A stretch of DNA of 47,254 nucleotides from Desulfococcus sp. 4484_241. GTDB lineage: Bacteria > Desulfobacterota > Desulfobacteria > Desulfobacterales > Desulfosudaceae. Below the pieces are notes generated by a model. The model did no database searches, was not told the DNA's origin, and worked only from the letters and a program-made list of their open reading frames with translations. Each line of letters begins with the position of its first letter. The stretch's first letter is position 1. This document shows positions 8,945 to 17,161 of the stretch, piece after piece. Location of the stretch: contig MZGQ01000001.1 of assembly GCA_002085115.1 (NCBI GenBank), forward strand, positions 1-47,254, written 5' to 3'. A program made the translations under genes and the position numbers.

Positions 8945-9035
8945 CGTTTCCCTTTACACATCAAAGTCTGCCTGCCGGTATATGAAAAAACCAAAAAAAA
9001 TATTTCCCTTCATCAGTGTCCAAAAACCGGTTTTT

Positions 9036-10115
9036 TTATACCCCAAGACAGCCCATCGCCATATCCGGCAACCACATGCCCGCCCAAGGCGGCAGGACAC
9101 CTTTCCCTCCCAAAATCTGCCCAAGTGACAGCAGCAGGTAATATACAAGAAAAAAGAACAGGGAAATTCCGATTCCCGAAGATGCCTTGCGCCCGCTTGT
9201 TCTGACCCCAAGGGGAACGGCAAGCAGCCCCAGGACAATGCAGGCAAACGGAATTGAAAACTTCTTGTGAAGCTTCATAAGGGCGGGCACATAATCGCTG
9301 CCTTTTTTTTTCGCTTTTCTTATATGCTCGACAAGCTCCCCAAGAAGCATGGAGCCTTCATCCTTTGTTCCCCTTTTGGCCCCTGCAAACATTCTGTTTA
9401 TGTTAATATTCAGCATATAATCATTAAACCGGATCACCCTGGACAACCGCTCACGGAGATCCACCTGGTGGATCGTGCCGTCTGAAAGCGATATGCTGAA
9501 AATTCTGCTTCGCAGACTGAAATTTATTCTTCCATGCGGAGCACATATCGTCATCGGTTTTTGGGCGGTTCTGCGATCCTGTATCATGATGTTTGAAAGA
9601 GTGCGGGTTTTCTTGTCAAGGTGTCCGACGTAAATTGTCATGTCCTTGAAACTGTTTACAAACTCCCGTTCATTTATGCCCAGCCCAGGATTTGTCTCTA
9701 TAATTTTGTAGGCTAACTGTTTGAATCCGGCCTTACCCCTCGGCCCTCCCCATGTTGTCATGAAAAGCGTAAAAAGGCAGGCACAAAAACAGAAGAAAAA
9801 GACAGGATACAGCAGCCTGAAAAGACTTACTCCTGCCGACCTTAACGCCACCAGCTCGTTGTCACCTGCCATGCGCATAAAAACAAGAAGCACGGCAATC
9901 ATTGCCGAGATCGGAACCACATAGATGAGAAACCCGGGGGTTGAATAGGCAAGCATCAGAACGACATCCCCCATAGCCACACCGTTGTTCACGATAAAGT
10001 TGGTGAGCTTTAAAATCTGGTTGCTGAGGAATATCAGCGAGAATACGGCCACGCTTACGCCGAAAACGGGGAACAGATCTGCAGTGATATAAATATCTAT
10101 AAGCCTGGGTTTCAT
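9036..10115 (-). CDS. lptF: LptF, LPS export ABC transporter permease
   Basis: 359 residues from ATG at 10115, YjgP/YjgQ family. MKPRLIDIYITADLFPVF starts the first helix; FMRMAGDNELVALRSAGVS is the conserved cytoplasmic coupling segment; the periplasmic domain runs from about residue 125 to 255; three helices follow, with HKKFSIPFACIVLGLLAVPLG. It pairs with LptG to form the LPS-extracting permease. Upstream codons are open for 70 more residues but look unrelated to the family, so the start at 10115 is preferred although the GGGCAA box is weak. The gene is 61 bases from the end of the broken MFS gene. Confidence 0.9.
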   Translation of the reverse strand: MKPRLIDIYITADLFPVFGVSVAVFSLIFLSNQILKLTNFIVNNGVAMGDVVLMLAYSTPGFLIYVVPISAMIAVLLVFMRMAGDNELVALRSAGVSLFRLLYPVFFFCFCACLFTLFMTTWGGPRGKAGFKQLAYKIIETNPGLGINEREFVNSFKDMTIYVGHLDKKTRTLSNIMIQDRRTAQKPMTICAPHGRINFSLRSRIFSISLSDGTIHQVDLRERLSRVIRFNDYMLNININRMFAGAKRGTKDEGSMLLGELVEHIRKAKKKGSDYVPALMKLHKKFSIPFACIVLGLLAVPLGVRTSGRKASSGIGISLFFFLVYYLLLSLGQILGGKGVLPPWAGMWLPDMAMGCLGV

Positions 10116-10176
10116 TTGCCCATACACTTTTTTTGCTGTTACGCCTTTGCTCTTTCCATAAATCCCGCCCTGGCAT

Positions 10177-10878
10177 TCAGGCAGGCTCCTCCTGATAACT
10201 ATATGTGCAAACAGCAAAAACCACAACCCCGACCAGCATCGCGGCCCCTCCAAACGGGAATGCCTGATGAAGCGAAAAAAAATCCATGGCGATTCCACCA
10301 CAAGTGGCGCCGCAAAGCATACCAAAGCTGTGTGCTACAGTCAGAAATGACATAACCGAGCCCATTGCCCTTTTCTCGGCTCCCTTTACAACAGCCATTG
10401 CCATGAGTGGAGGCATGGCTATGCCACCGCCTATTCCAAAAGCTATATTTACAAAAACCAAACTCCAAAAATCACTTGCCCATCCATACGAAATGATCGC
10501 GGCCGAGACTATAATGCCGCCTAAAACGGCCATTCTTGTTTTATTTACCCTGTCTGCCACAAACCCCATCGGGACCTGAAAAAGTCCGCTTGTAAAAACC
10601 CCCAGCATGACCAGCACCCCCGTCTTTGAACTGGACATGCCAAGATCGTTGGCCAGAACCGGCAGAAAACACCATATCGTCCCGATACAAAACACGTAAG
10701 CAAATCTAAGGAAAAAAAGCCCGCAAAGCACACTGTCCGTGAGCAACAGCCGCCACTTCACCTTCTCATGGTGCCTGTGCGCCGAGAACTCCATGCTTAC
10801 CGGCGGCAGGAAACTATAGCTCATGATGAAAGCTGCAAGCGACAAAACTCCCATCCCGGCAAAAGCGGCAGAGGTTGA
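10177..10878 (-). pseudogene. MFS transporter, C-terminal part (frame-broken)
   Basis: This frame carries helices about 5 to 12 of a major facilitator: SAAFAGMGVLSLAAFIM, a central hydrophilic loop, then GVLVMLGVFTSGLFQVP, MGFVADRVNKTRMAVLGG (the second copy of the MFS loop motif) and the last four helices. The N-terminal half lies in a different frame directly upstream. About 25 residues normally found between GLFN and this point (end of helix 4 and helix 5) are missing. The gene as written cannot make a full transporter. Substrate is unknown; the proteins resemble multidrug-type or sugar-efflux MFS members. Confidence 0.7.
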
Positions 10879-11293
10879 AAAGGCCCATTGTGAAACCCTC
10901 CCTGTTTTTGGGAGTAATATCACCTATGTATGCCTGGGCCACCGGCATTATCATTGCAGAGGCGATTCCCTGTAAAAACCTGAGCCAGATAAGGCCTGAA
11001 ACGGTGTGTGAATATATAAAAGCAACAGCCACCAGGGTATATCCGAAAAGACCGGCTGTGATATACGGTTTCCTGCCTGTCCTGTCTGACAGGGTTCCAA
11101 AAACGGGCAAAAGAAAAGTGCGGGACAAAGAAAAGGACGCAAATATCAACCCGATGTAAAAACCGCTTGCGCCCAGATCCTCGGCATACACCGGCAGAAG
11201 GGGGACCACAATCCCCACCCCCATAACAGCCCCGAATATAGAAAAAAATATAGCCGCAAATATCTTCTTATCCGCGGCGCTCATACTTTCCAT
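10874..11293 (-). pseudogene. MFS transporter, N-terminal part (frame-broken)
   Basis: Residues 1-140 are a good MFS N terminus: first helix IFGAVMGVGIVVPLLPVYA, the loop 2-3 motif FGTLSDRTGRKP and helix 4 WLRFLQGIASAMIMPV, followed by AYIGDITPKNREG and GLFN. After GLFN at about 10874 the frame runs into non-homologous residues, while the true continuation lies in the neighbouring frame. The FAGMG pentapeptide after the break is also what one expects just after GLFN in intact relatives, which suggests a deletion between two similar short sequences. It may be a real pseudogene or an assembly collapse. Confidence 0.7.
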
Positions 11294-12021
11294 CTATCGT
11301 TTCCAGTTTCCTTTTGCCAAAATCACAACATCACGACATTCTGAAGCTAAAACCATGGCACCGCAGGCCAGAAAACACCAAACCAAGGCCAGCCAAAAAA
11401 AGCGCCTGAGGACGCACAATACCACCTAAGGCAATTACATACAACCGGAGTAGGTACCCCAAAATCCGCAGATTGATTTTTTTTGTGAAGTTATCCTGGA
11501 GGCAACGGCAGGTAAAAATTCCCCTCCCGTGTTCTGTGGATGCTAAAAGTTTTGTTGGATCATCTCTTGTTGCCGGGGCATGCAAATGACAGTACCTGAC
11601 AAATTCAATGCGCAGGGATCTCTGCTAAACATTGCCTTTGCCGCTCCCATGGATCATGAACATCAGTGTTGAAACATGTTAGCCCGGAAAATACCCGGCC
11701 ATTCTGTCCGGCTTCGATAAACGCCCTGCCCACCAACCCAGGCACGCCAGAGCCGCCCAAAAACCATCCCAATAACGCCGGAGCGATATTAGCTGTGATT
11801 TTGTCTTTTCAAGTGCGAATGGCAGAATCGTTTAAGCAACTGCGTCAGTGATGTTTTTTGTTTCTTTTATAATTATATTCTGAATCAACAATGTTTTGTG
11901 ATAATTATCCACTGAAAACTGCCAACAAACAAGGGTTTTGAGCCATCCCTTCCGGCAGGAAGAGATGGCCTCCATCCCTGTTGCCCGCGATAGAAACAAG
12001 CTTTAAAAACCGATGGATAAC
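11294..12021. other. 728-base stretch without a convincing gene; contains repeat copy A
   Basis: No ORF here has a recognisable product or good start. One intergenic repeat lies at 11457-11535. On the minus strand between about 11820 and 11630 a frame without ATG is open and gives a hydrophobic, protein-like peptide (ANIAPALLGWFLGGSG...), possibly a gene remnant. The 11850-11940 part is AT-rich and may hold promoters for flanking genes, but I cannot place any firmly. Confidence 0.5.
11457..11535 (+). repeat. Dispersed intergenic repeat, copy A
   Basis: Shares an ordered series of blocks with 33460-33524 and 43290-43366: CCCAAAATCC, CAGAT, GATTTTT, a GTTATCCTGGAGGC block (GTTGTCTTGGAGGC in the other two copies), GGCAGGTAAAAATTCCC and, with copy C, GTGTTC. 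Copy A differs from copies B and C by small substitutions and indels. All three copies have the same orientation and lie between genes. No ORF or terminal inverted repeat is evident. Confidence 0.75.
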
Positions 12022-12660
12022 TTACCTGGCTCCGGATTTCCCCTTGGTAAGCAACAGGTGAATCACATCGGACAGTATCTGGTCAAAATTGAACCATCCC
12101 TTACCTGTTCCTTTCTCAAGGGGAAGGGCGATGTAGGATATCCCGTGAACTATTGCCCACATGGCTGCGGCAGCTCTTTCAATGGGAATGCCTTTAATGA
12201 GACTCTTAAAAGATTTGTCTTCATTGATTTTTTTGGCAATTTTATCAAGTATCGCCATTACCGCATCCTTGAGTTGTTCTATAACCTCAACGGCAACCGG
12301 GGAGTCTCCGTTTTCAACCATGGTTATGATGTCCATGATGTTGACGTAACGGCCGAAGCGGATGTAGTAGTCGGCGTAATTTTTCGCCATTGCAGTCAAC
12401 ACCTTTACCGGGTCTTCCAATTTCAGGCTCTTGTCTATCTCCTTTTCAAGTTTTTTGATGTTGCGAATAAGTATGCAGACTATGAGTTCCTCTTTGCTGC
12501 CAAAGTAGGTATAGATTGTCCCGGCTGAAACATCGATCTTTTCCGCCACATGTCTTATAGTAACCGAGTCGTAACCTTCCTCCTGAAACAGTTTTTCTGT
12601 AACATCCATTATCAGCGCCTGGCGAGCCTGGCGCTCTTTTTCCTTAAGTTCTTTAAACAT
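12022..12660 (-). CDS. TetR/AcrR family transcriptional regulator
   Basis: 212 residues. The N-terminal HTH domain is clear: ALIMDVTEKLFQEEGYDS, VTIRHVAEKIDVSAGTIYTYF, GSKEELIVCI, the standard TetR fingerprint at residues about 15-63. The rest is an all-helical ligand-binding and dimerisation domain of unknown specificity; it is rich in acidic and lysine residues. AGGATG lies close upstream of the ATG. The gene follows an isoprenylcysteine-methyltransferase-like gene on the same strand (180 bases apart). An inverted repeat overlapping that gene's promoter (13462-13487) is a possible target, which is inference only. Confidence 0.92.
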   Translation of the reverse strand: MFKELKEKERQARQALIMDVTEKLFQEEGYDSVTIRHVAEKIDVSAGTIYTYFGSKEELIVCILIRNIKKLEKEIDKSLKLEDPVKVLTAMAKNYADYYIRFGRYVNIMDIITMVENGDSPVAVEVIEQLKDAVMAILDKIAKKINEDKSFKSLIKGIPIERAAAAMWAIVHGISYIALPLEKGTGKGWFNFDQILSDVIHLLLTKGKSGAR

Positions 12661-12840
12661 GGCACATCCTAACTTCCTTTTTTGTTATACCTTCTTCCCC
12701 CCCCACACCGGGATATAAAACAGACATGCACTTTGTTCCCGTGGGGCACCAATACAACAATTCACAGGTAAGCCTGGGCCGGCCGGACCGGTCCACCCGC
12801 CCAGACAGGCGCTATGTACATCCCCATGAGACAAAAACGG

Positions 12841-13413
12841 TCAGCGAAGAACAGAGTACTGAAGCAGAAGACAGGCAAACAGGAAAACCGCGATGACAGG
12901 TTCACCGTTACTCATAAGGCTTTGTTTAAAAGACCATGTCCCCCTTTGCTCGGGCTTTAAAATGATAAACCGTGGAATGAGCGCTTTTGTGTTACGGCTC
13001 CATTTTTCCCATTCATCCCTGAACATGGCGTGAAGCTTTTCATCCTCGTTGCGGATAGCTTGCGGATAAAAAACTATCAGGATCAAAACGTAAACCGGTA
13101 TAGCCCACCACAGCCCGGAGCTCAAGGCAAATCCCAATCCCAGGGTTATGTTCCCAACGTACAGGGGATGCCTTACGTAAGCATAGGGGCCGTCCGTGGC
13201 AAGTTCGCTGTTTTTCTTTATATGGCCGCTGGCCCACATCCTTATGGCTATACCGGCAACGACAAGAAGCGAACCGGCGAAAAAGGTTTCGGGAACCGGT
13301 TTTGCCAGCAGGCTTACAAATACTATAAAAAAAATTCCCACAAACTGGCGGAAACGGTCTCTATAGTTCTTGATGTCATCAAAAAATTTTTCAACACCTA
13401 TGGACATGCCCAT
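12841..13413 (-). CDS. Isoprenylcysteine carboxyl methyltransferase-like membrane protein
   Basis: 190 residues with about four to five transmembrane helices. The GPYAYVRHPLYVGNI segment (around residues 95-109) and a following acidic EDEKLHAMFRDEWEKW helix are the ICMT/PEMT SAM-binding signature. Bacterial members methylate small or lipid substrates that are mostly undefined. A strong AAGGAG lies eight bases before the start, and a TTGACA-N18-TACAAT promoter lies just upstream (13480-13451), overlapped by an inverted repeat. The last helix (IAVFLFACLLLQYSVL) is separated by a polar tail segment. Confidence 0.85.
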   Translation of the reverse strand: MGMSIGVEKFFDDIKNYRDRFRQFVGIFFIVFVSLLAKPVPETFFAGSLLVVAGIAIRMWASGHIKKNSELATDGPYAYVRHPLYVGNITLGLGFALSSGLWWAIPVYVLILIVFYPQAIRNEDEKLHAMFRDEWEKWSRNTKALIPRFIILKPEQRGTWSFKQSLMSNGEPVIAVFLFACLLLQYSVLR

Positions 13414-13450
13414 ACACTTGGCTCCTTTGTCTTTAATTTCATTTGATTTT

Positions 13451-13480
13451 ATTGTATGGCAGGTTGCCCTTTTATGTCAA
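13451..13480 (-). promoter_or_regulatory. Sigma70-type promoter of the ICMT-like gene
   Basis: On the minus strand TTGACA (13480-13475) is followed after 18 bases by TACAAT (13456-13451). It lies 38 bases upstream of the ATG at 13413, with no other gene between. Confidence 0.55.
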
Positions 13481-13487
13481 GGCAACC
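13462..13487. promoter_or_regulatory. Inverted repeat over the -35 box, candidate operator
   Basis: GGTTGCC at 13462-13468 and GGCAACC at 13481-13487 are perfect 7-base inverted repeats separated by 12 bases. The -35 hexamer TTGACA lies inside the spacer. A repressor bound here would block the promoter; the TetR protein encoded 180 bases downstream of the ICMT-like gene is an obvious but untested candidate. Confidence 0.45.
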
Positions 13488-13531
13488 AACCGTGAAGCTG
13501 TTGATACATTAATCATGCAACAAGGGCAAGA

Positions 13532-13564
13532 TAAAAAAAACATCCCGGTTTTGCTGTTTACCGG
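13532..13564 (-). terminator. Possible rho-independent terminator downstream of tsaB
   Basis: On the minus strand CCGGT (13564-13560) and ACCGG (13549-13545) form a five-base stem with a ten-base loop, followed by GATG and a run of eight T residues. The stem is short, so confidence is moderate. It would end lon-tsaB transcripts before the ICMT-like gene's own promoter. Confidence 0.4.
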
Positions 13565-13829
13565 CAGTTTCCCCGGCTAAAAAAAAGAGAACCATTTTTT
13601 TCGTTTTTCAGCCAAAAGGATACACATAGCCAGGCGCAGGGAACACGAACAGACCGCCGGGTTTAAAAACCGCTATTGATGGCGGGCAGGCGTCGTAGCC
13701 AAGATAAAGAGATACGACCGGCGAACCGGGGTAAACAACCTGCGTGTATGGGGCTTTCAGGCCGTGCGTTGCTGTGCGACTTTAAAAACGCCCTGTGGAA
13801 GATTCCCCGGGCGCCGGCGGCACTGACTT
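13565..13829. other. 265-base gap after tsaB; hairpins and a possible gene remnant
   Basis: No gene with a good start is seen. On the plus strand GTCGTA (13692-13697) pairs with TACGAC (13713-13718) and CCGG-CGAA-CCGG follows at 13718-13729. On the minus strand a start-less frame of about 58 codons ends at a TGA near 13607 and encodes a Gly/Pro/Tyr-rich peptide (GGLFVFPAPGYVYPFG at its end). It could be a remnant or pure chance. Confidence 0.35.
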
Positions 13830-14522
13830 TCAGATTTTTATCTGGTGTTTATTCAGGACAGCATCCGGCTTGCGGATATACACGGGCGCAAGATCGTCCG
13901 GTGCATTGACCATTCCATCCTTGAAGTTGCGAATTCCCAGGCAGGCCACTGTGCCGGGTGGAACGTTTTTCTGGAATGACGGCGCAATCACAGCCGTTTT
14001 AACAGAATTGCCGCAAACAGCCTCGCGGCAGACATCAACACCAGGGCCTGCAAATATGCACGGTTCTTTTATGCCGGCAATGGCCTGTTCCGGGGGGAGT
14101 ACACATTCTGGAAGCACAATCTCCGGCTTCCCGTTTTTAAACCTGTATCTGGATGTGTACACTTCACCTTTTCTGGCATCTATGAGTGCGCATATCAGCA
14201 TGCTGCTTGTGTGGAACTGCCAGGCAATGGCCTCGAGGGTTGATACGCCTGCCACCGGTTTCCGGAGTGCGACTGCAAGTCCCTTGACCGTGCTTATGCC
14301 TATGCGAAGACCGGTAAAGCTCCCGGGACCAAGGGTGACGGCAAAGCCATCCATGTCCGCTACCGTAAGACCGGTTTTGTCCATAATGTCATGGATGACC
14401 GAAAGCAGGCGACGGGAGTGGGTAAGACCGCTTACGAGCGTCACGCTGGCCACAATTTCATCATCGTCCGCAATGGCGACTCCACAACAGTTTGTGGCCG
14501 TATCCACGGCAAGAAGTTTCAT
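13830..14522 (-). CDS. tsaB: TsaB, tRNA t6A37 biosynthesis protein
   Basis: 230 residues, the usual TsaB (YeaZ) length. MKLLAVDTATNCCGVAI at the N terminus, LTHSRRLLSVI, and VTLGPGSFTGLRIGISTVKGLA around residues 62-83 are the ASKHA-fold hallmarks. TsaB scaffolds TsaD and TsaE in adding threonylcarbamoyl to A37 of ANN-decoding tRNAs. The start overlaps the lon stop as ATGA, so the two are translated from one transcript. A lon-tsaB pairing is uncommon in model organisms but simple to understand as a housekeeping operon. Confidence 0.93.
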   Translation of the reverse strand: MKLLAVDTATNCCGVAIADDDEIVASVTLVSGLTHSRRLLSVIHDIMDKTGLTVADMDGFAVTLGPGSFTGLRIGISTVKGLAVALRKPVAGVSTLEAIAWQFHTSSMLICALIDARKGEVYTSRYRFKNGKPEIVLPECVLPPEQAIAGIKEPCIFAGPGVDVCREAVCGNSVKTAVIAPSFQKNVPPGTVACLGIRNFKDGMVNAPDDLAPVYIRKPDAVLNKHQIKI

Positions 14523-16954
14523 TTTGCCTTTTTCCCGGCAATACCCGATGCCTTTATTTGTTTGCGGTGTTTTTTAGGCGGTCTCTCAAATGCCAGCTCG
14601 AGCACCTTGTCCATATTGCCGGTGTATATAAATTCTATCTTGCGCTTTATGTGGCCCGGGATTTCCGAAACATCCTTCCTGTTTTTTTCAGGAACTATAA
14701 TGGTTTTTATTCCAGCTCTCAGTGCGCCGAGTGTTTTTTCCTTCAGGCCTCCTATTGGCAGGACACGACCTCTTAAGGTTATTTCACCTGTCATTGCCAC
14801 GTCGTTTCTAACAGGAGTGGACGTAAGAGCCGATATCAGTGCGGTGGCCATGGCCACTCCGGCTGATGGGCCGTCCTTGGGGATGGCTCCGGCCGGTACA
14901 TGTATATGGATGTCGATGTTTTCAAGGTCGCTCGGGCGAAGCCCGAAACGGTCCAGGTTCGCCTTTGCGTAGCTAAGTGCGGCTCTGGCGGATTCCTGCA
15001 TTATATCACCCAGCTGACCGGTAAGGATCAGGTCGCCCTTTCCAGCGAACAGCGACGCCTCAACGTACATCACCTCCCCTCCACTCTGGGTCCATGCCAG
15101 GCCGGTGGACAGTCCGACCTGGCTTTCCTCCTGGTCCAGTTCCGGTATAAACTTCGGGACACCAAGCAATTTTTCAATGGTTTTGGCTGAAACAACGTAT
15201 TTTTCCCTTTTCCCTTCGGCAATCTCCCGTGCCACCTTTCTGCATATTGAGCCGATTTCACGTTCGAGGTTGCGCAGGCCTGACTCGGCGGTATACTGGT
15301 TTATGATGATGGAGATTGCCCGCCTGCTTATGGAGATCTCTTTTTCCGTAAGGCCGTTCTCCTTTATCTGGCGGGGGATAAGGTGTTTTTCGGCTATTAT
15401 GATTTTTTCATCCTCACTGTATCCCGGTATGTCGATTATTTCCATCCGGTCGTAAAGGGCGGAAGGTATTGTGTCGGGCTGGTTGGCCGTGAGTATGAAG
15501 AGTACCTTTGACAGGTCAAAGGGTATATTTATGTAGTGATCACTGAAGGCAGAGTTCTGCTCCGGGTCAAGCGCTTCAAGCAGGGCAGCTGAGGGGTCTC
15601 CCCGGAAATCCGCCCCCATCTTGTCTATTTCATCCATTACGAAAACCGGGTTGTTGGTTCCGCACTGTTTTAAGCCCTGAATGATCCGTCCCGGCATGGC
15701 CCCAATATAGGTGCGACGGTGCCCCCTTATTTCAGCCTCGTCCCTTATGCCTCCCAGGGATATGCGAACAAATTCGCGGCCCATTGCACGAGCGATGGAC
15801 CGGCCAAGTGATGTCTTGCCCACCCCGGGAGGCCCTATGAAGCAGAGAATAGGGCCTTTCATCGCGGGATTGAGCTTTCTCACGCTGAGGTACTCGAGTA
15901 TCCTGTCCTTTACCTTTTCAAGACCGTAATGATCCGAGTCAAGCACCTCTTTAGCCTTTTTTATGTCCATCAAATCCCTTGACCTTTTTTGCCAGGGCAG
16001 TTCAACCAGCCAGTCGAGGTATGTCCTGACAACAGAGGCTTCCGATGAATCAGGATGCATCTGTCCCAGGCGTTTCAGTTGTTTTTCCGCCTCTTTTTTT
16101 GCCTCCTTAGGCATTCTCGCCTTTTTTATCTTTGTTTTGTACTCGTTTAGTTCCTGCGTCCGTTCATCCGTTTCGCCCAGTTCCTTGTGGATCACGCGCA
16201 TCTGCTCACGCAGGTAATAATCGCGCTGTGATTTTGATATCTCCTCCTTGACGTTTGAATGTATCTGGGCCTGAACCGTGGAAAGATGAATCTCCTTGGA
16301 CAGGACCTCGTTGATTTTTTTCAACCGCTCGACAGGATCGGATATCTCGATTATCTGTTGGGCCTCTTCTGTTTTAAGCCTGAGGTTGGATGCTATCAGG
16401 TCGGCAAGTTTGCCAGGTTCGTCAAGGCTGTCGAGGATTGCATCTATCTCTGATGACATCTCACCGCGCAGGGAGAGTATCTTTTCACACTGCTCCTTCA
16501 CGTTTCGCATCAGGGCCTCTGTTTCTATGTCTATCTCTTCGGCCTCAATCTCATTTACGACCTCAAGCTTCACCTTATAACACACTGAACTTTCAGTGTA
16601 TTCAATAATTTTTGCTTTTATTATTCCCTGAACAAGGATTTTAAGATGACCTTCAGGCAGTCTGAGCGTTCTAAGTATCTTGGCAACAGTGCCAACTCTG
16701 TATATATCGTCAGGGGACGGCATCTCATCTGCCGGGTTCTTCTGGGTAGCCAGCATAAGGTATTTGTCGCTTCGTGCCATGGCCTCTTCAACCGCGTGTA
16801 TCGATTTTTCGCGGCCGATAAAAAGGGGGAGGACCATGTCGGTAAATATCACCACATCACGAATCGGCAGCAAAGGGAGCAGTTCCGGTATTACGGGCGG
16901 ATCGTCCTGCTCCTCGATTATGCTTATAAGATCGTCTCTGTCTGTTTCACCCAT
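14519..16954 (-). CDS. lon: ATP-dependent Lon protease
   Basis: 811 residues, full-length LonA. The N-terminal substrate-binding domain (LPLLPIRDVVIFTDMVLPLFIGR onward) is followed by a coiled-coil, the AAA+ module with Walker A GPPGVGKTSLG near residue 370 and Walker B VFVMDEIDKMG, and the serine-lysine protease domain with catalytic Ser in KDGPSAGVAMA and Lys in GGLKEKTLGALRAG. It degrades misfolded and regulatory proteins in the cytoplasm. GGAG lies a few bases before the start and a good promoter at 17047-17020. A glycine- and lysine-rich C-terminal tail is short. It is divergently arranged from pilD. Confidence 0.97.
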   Translation of the reverse strand: MGETDRDDLISIIEEQDDPPVIPELLPLLPIRDVVIFTDMVLPLFIGREKSIHAVEEAMARSDKYLMLATQKNPADEMPSPDDIYRVGTVAKILRTLRLPEGHLKILVQGIIKAKIIEYTESSVCYKVKLEVVNEIEAEEIDIETEALMRNVKEQCEKILSLRGEMSSEIDAILDSLDEPGKLADLIASNLRLKTEEAQQIIEISDPVERLKKINEVLSKEIHLSTVQAQIHSNVKEEISKSQRDYYLREQMRVIHKELGETDERTQELNEYKTKIKKARMPKEAKKEAEKQLKRLGQMHPDSSEASVVRTYLDWLVELPWQKRSRDLMDIKKAKEVLDSDHYGLEKVKDRILEYLSVRKLNPAMKGPILCFIGPPGVGKTSLGRSIARAMGREFVRISLGGIRDEAEIRGHRRTYIGAMPGRIIQGLKQCGTNNPVFVMDEIDKMGADFRGDPSAALLEALDPEQNSAFSDHYINIPFDLSKVLFILTANQPDTIPSALYDRMEIIDIPGYSEDEKIIIAEKHLIPRQIKENGLTEKEISISRRAISIIINQYTAESGLRNLEREIGSICRKVAREIAEGKREKYVVSAKTIEKLLGVPKFIPELDQEESQVGLSTGLAWTQSGGEVMYVEASLFAGKGDLILTGQLGDIMQESARAALSYAKANLDRFGLRPSDLENIDIHIHVPAGAIPKDGPSAGVAMATALISALTSTPVRNDVAMTGEITLRGRVLPIGGLKEKTLGALRAGIKTIIVPEKNRKDVSEIPGHIKRKIEFIYTGNMDKVLELAFERPPKKHRKQIKASGIAGKKAK

Positions 16955-17019
16955 CTTTTCTCCTTTTTCAGAACACTGTTGCAGTGCTTAAATTTTAAAC
17001 AGTTGGAAATCAGCGGCAT

Positions 17020-17047
17020 ATTATAGTTCATATTTCTTTTTTTACAA
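17020..17047 (-). promoter_or_regulatory. Sigma70-type promoter of lon
   Basis: On the minus strand TTGTAA (17047-17042), a 16-base spacer, and a perfect TATAAT (17025-17020), 65 bases upstream of the lon ATG. No CIRCE or sigma32-like element was recognised. Confidence 0.5.
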
Positions 17048-17161
17048 CGCCGTTGTTGCTTTTTGAGGGCAAACCCCGTAAGATTTTCCATAATACAGCA
17101 TGGTGTCTTCAAACAAACCCGGTTTGAAATTTTCCAACAAACAGGAACAGAGGAGGGGCGG

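Noticed and set aside
11331-11585. 84-residue minus-strand ORF
   Set aside because: It includes repeat copy A and has no recognised homologous motif; composition is that of a chance ORF.
13681-13740. c-di-GMP or cobalamin riboswitch in the tsaB downstream gap
   Set aside because: Hairpins are present but I could not match the conserved core sequences of either class.
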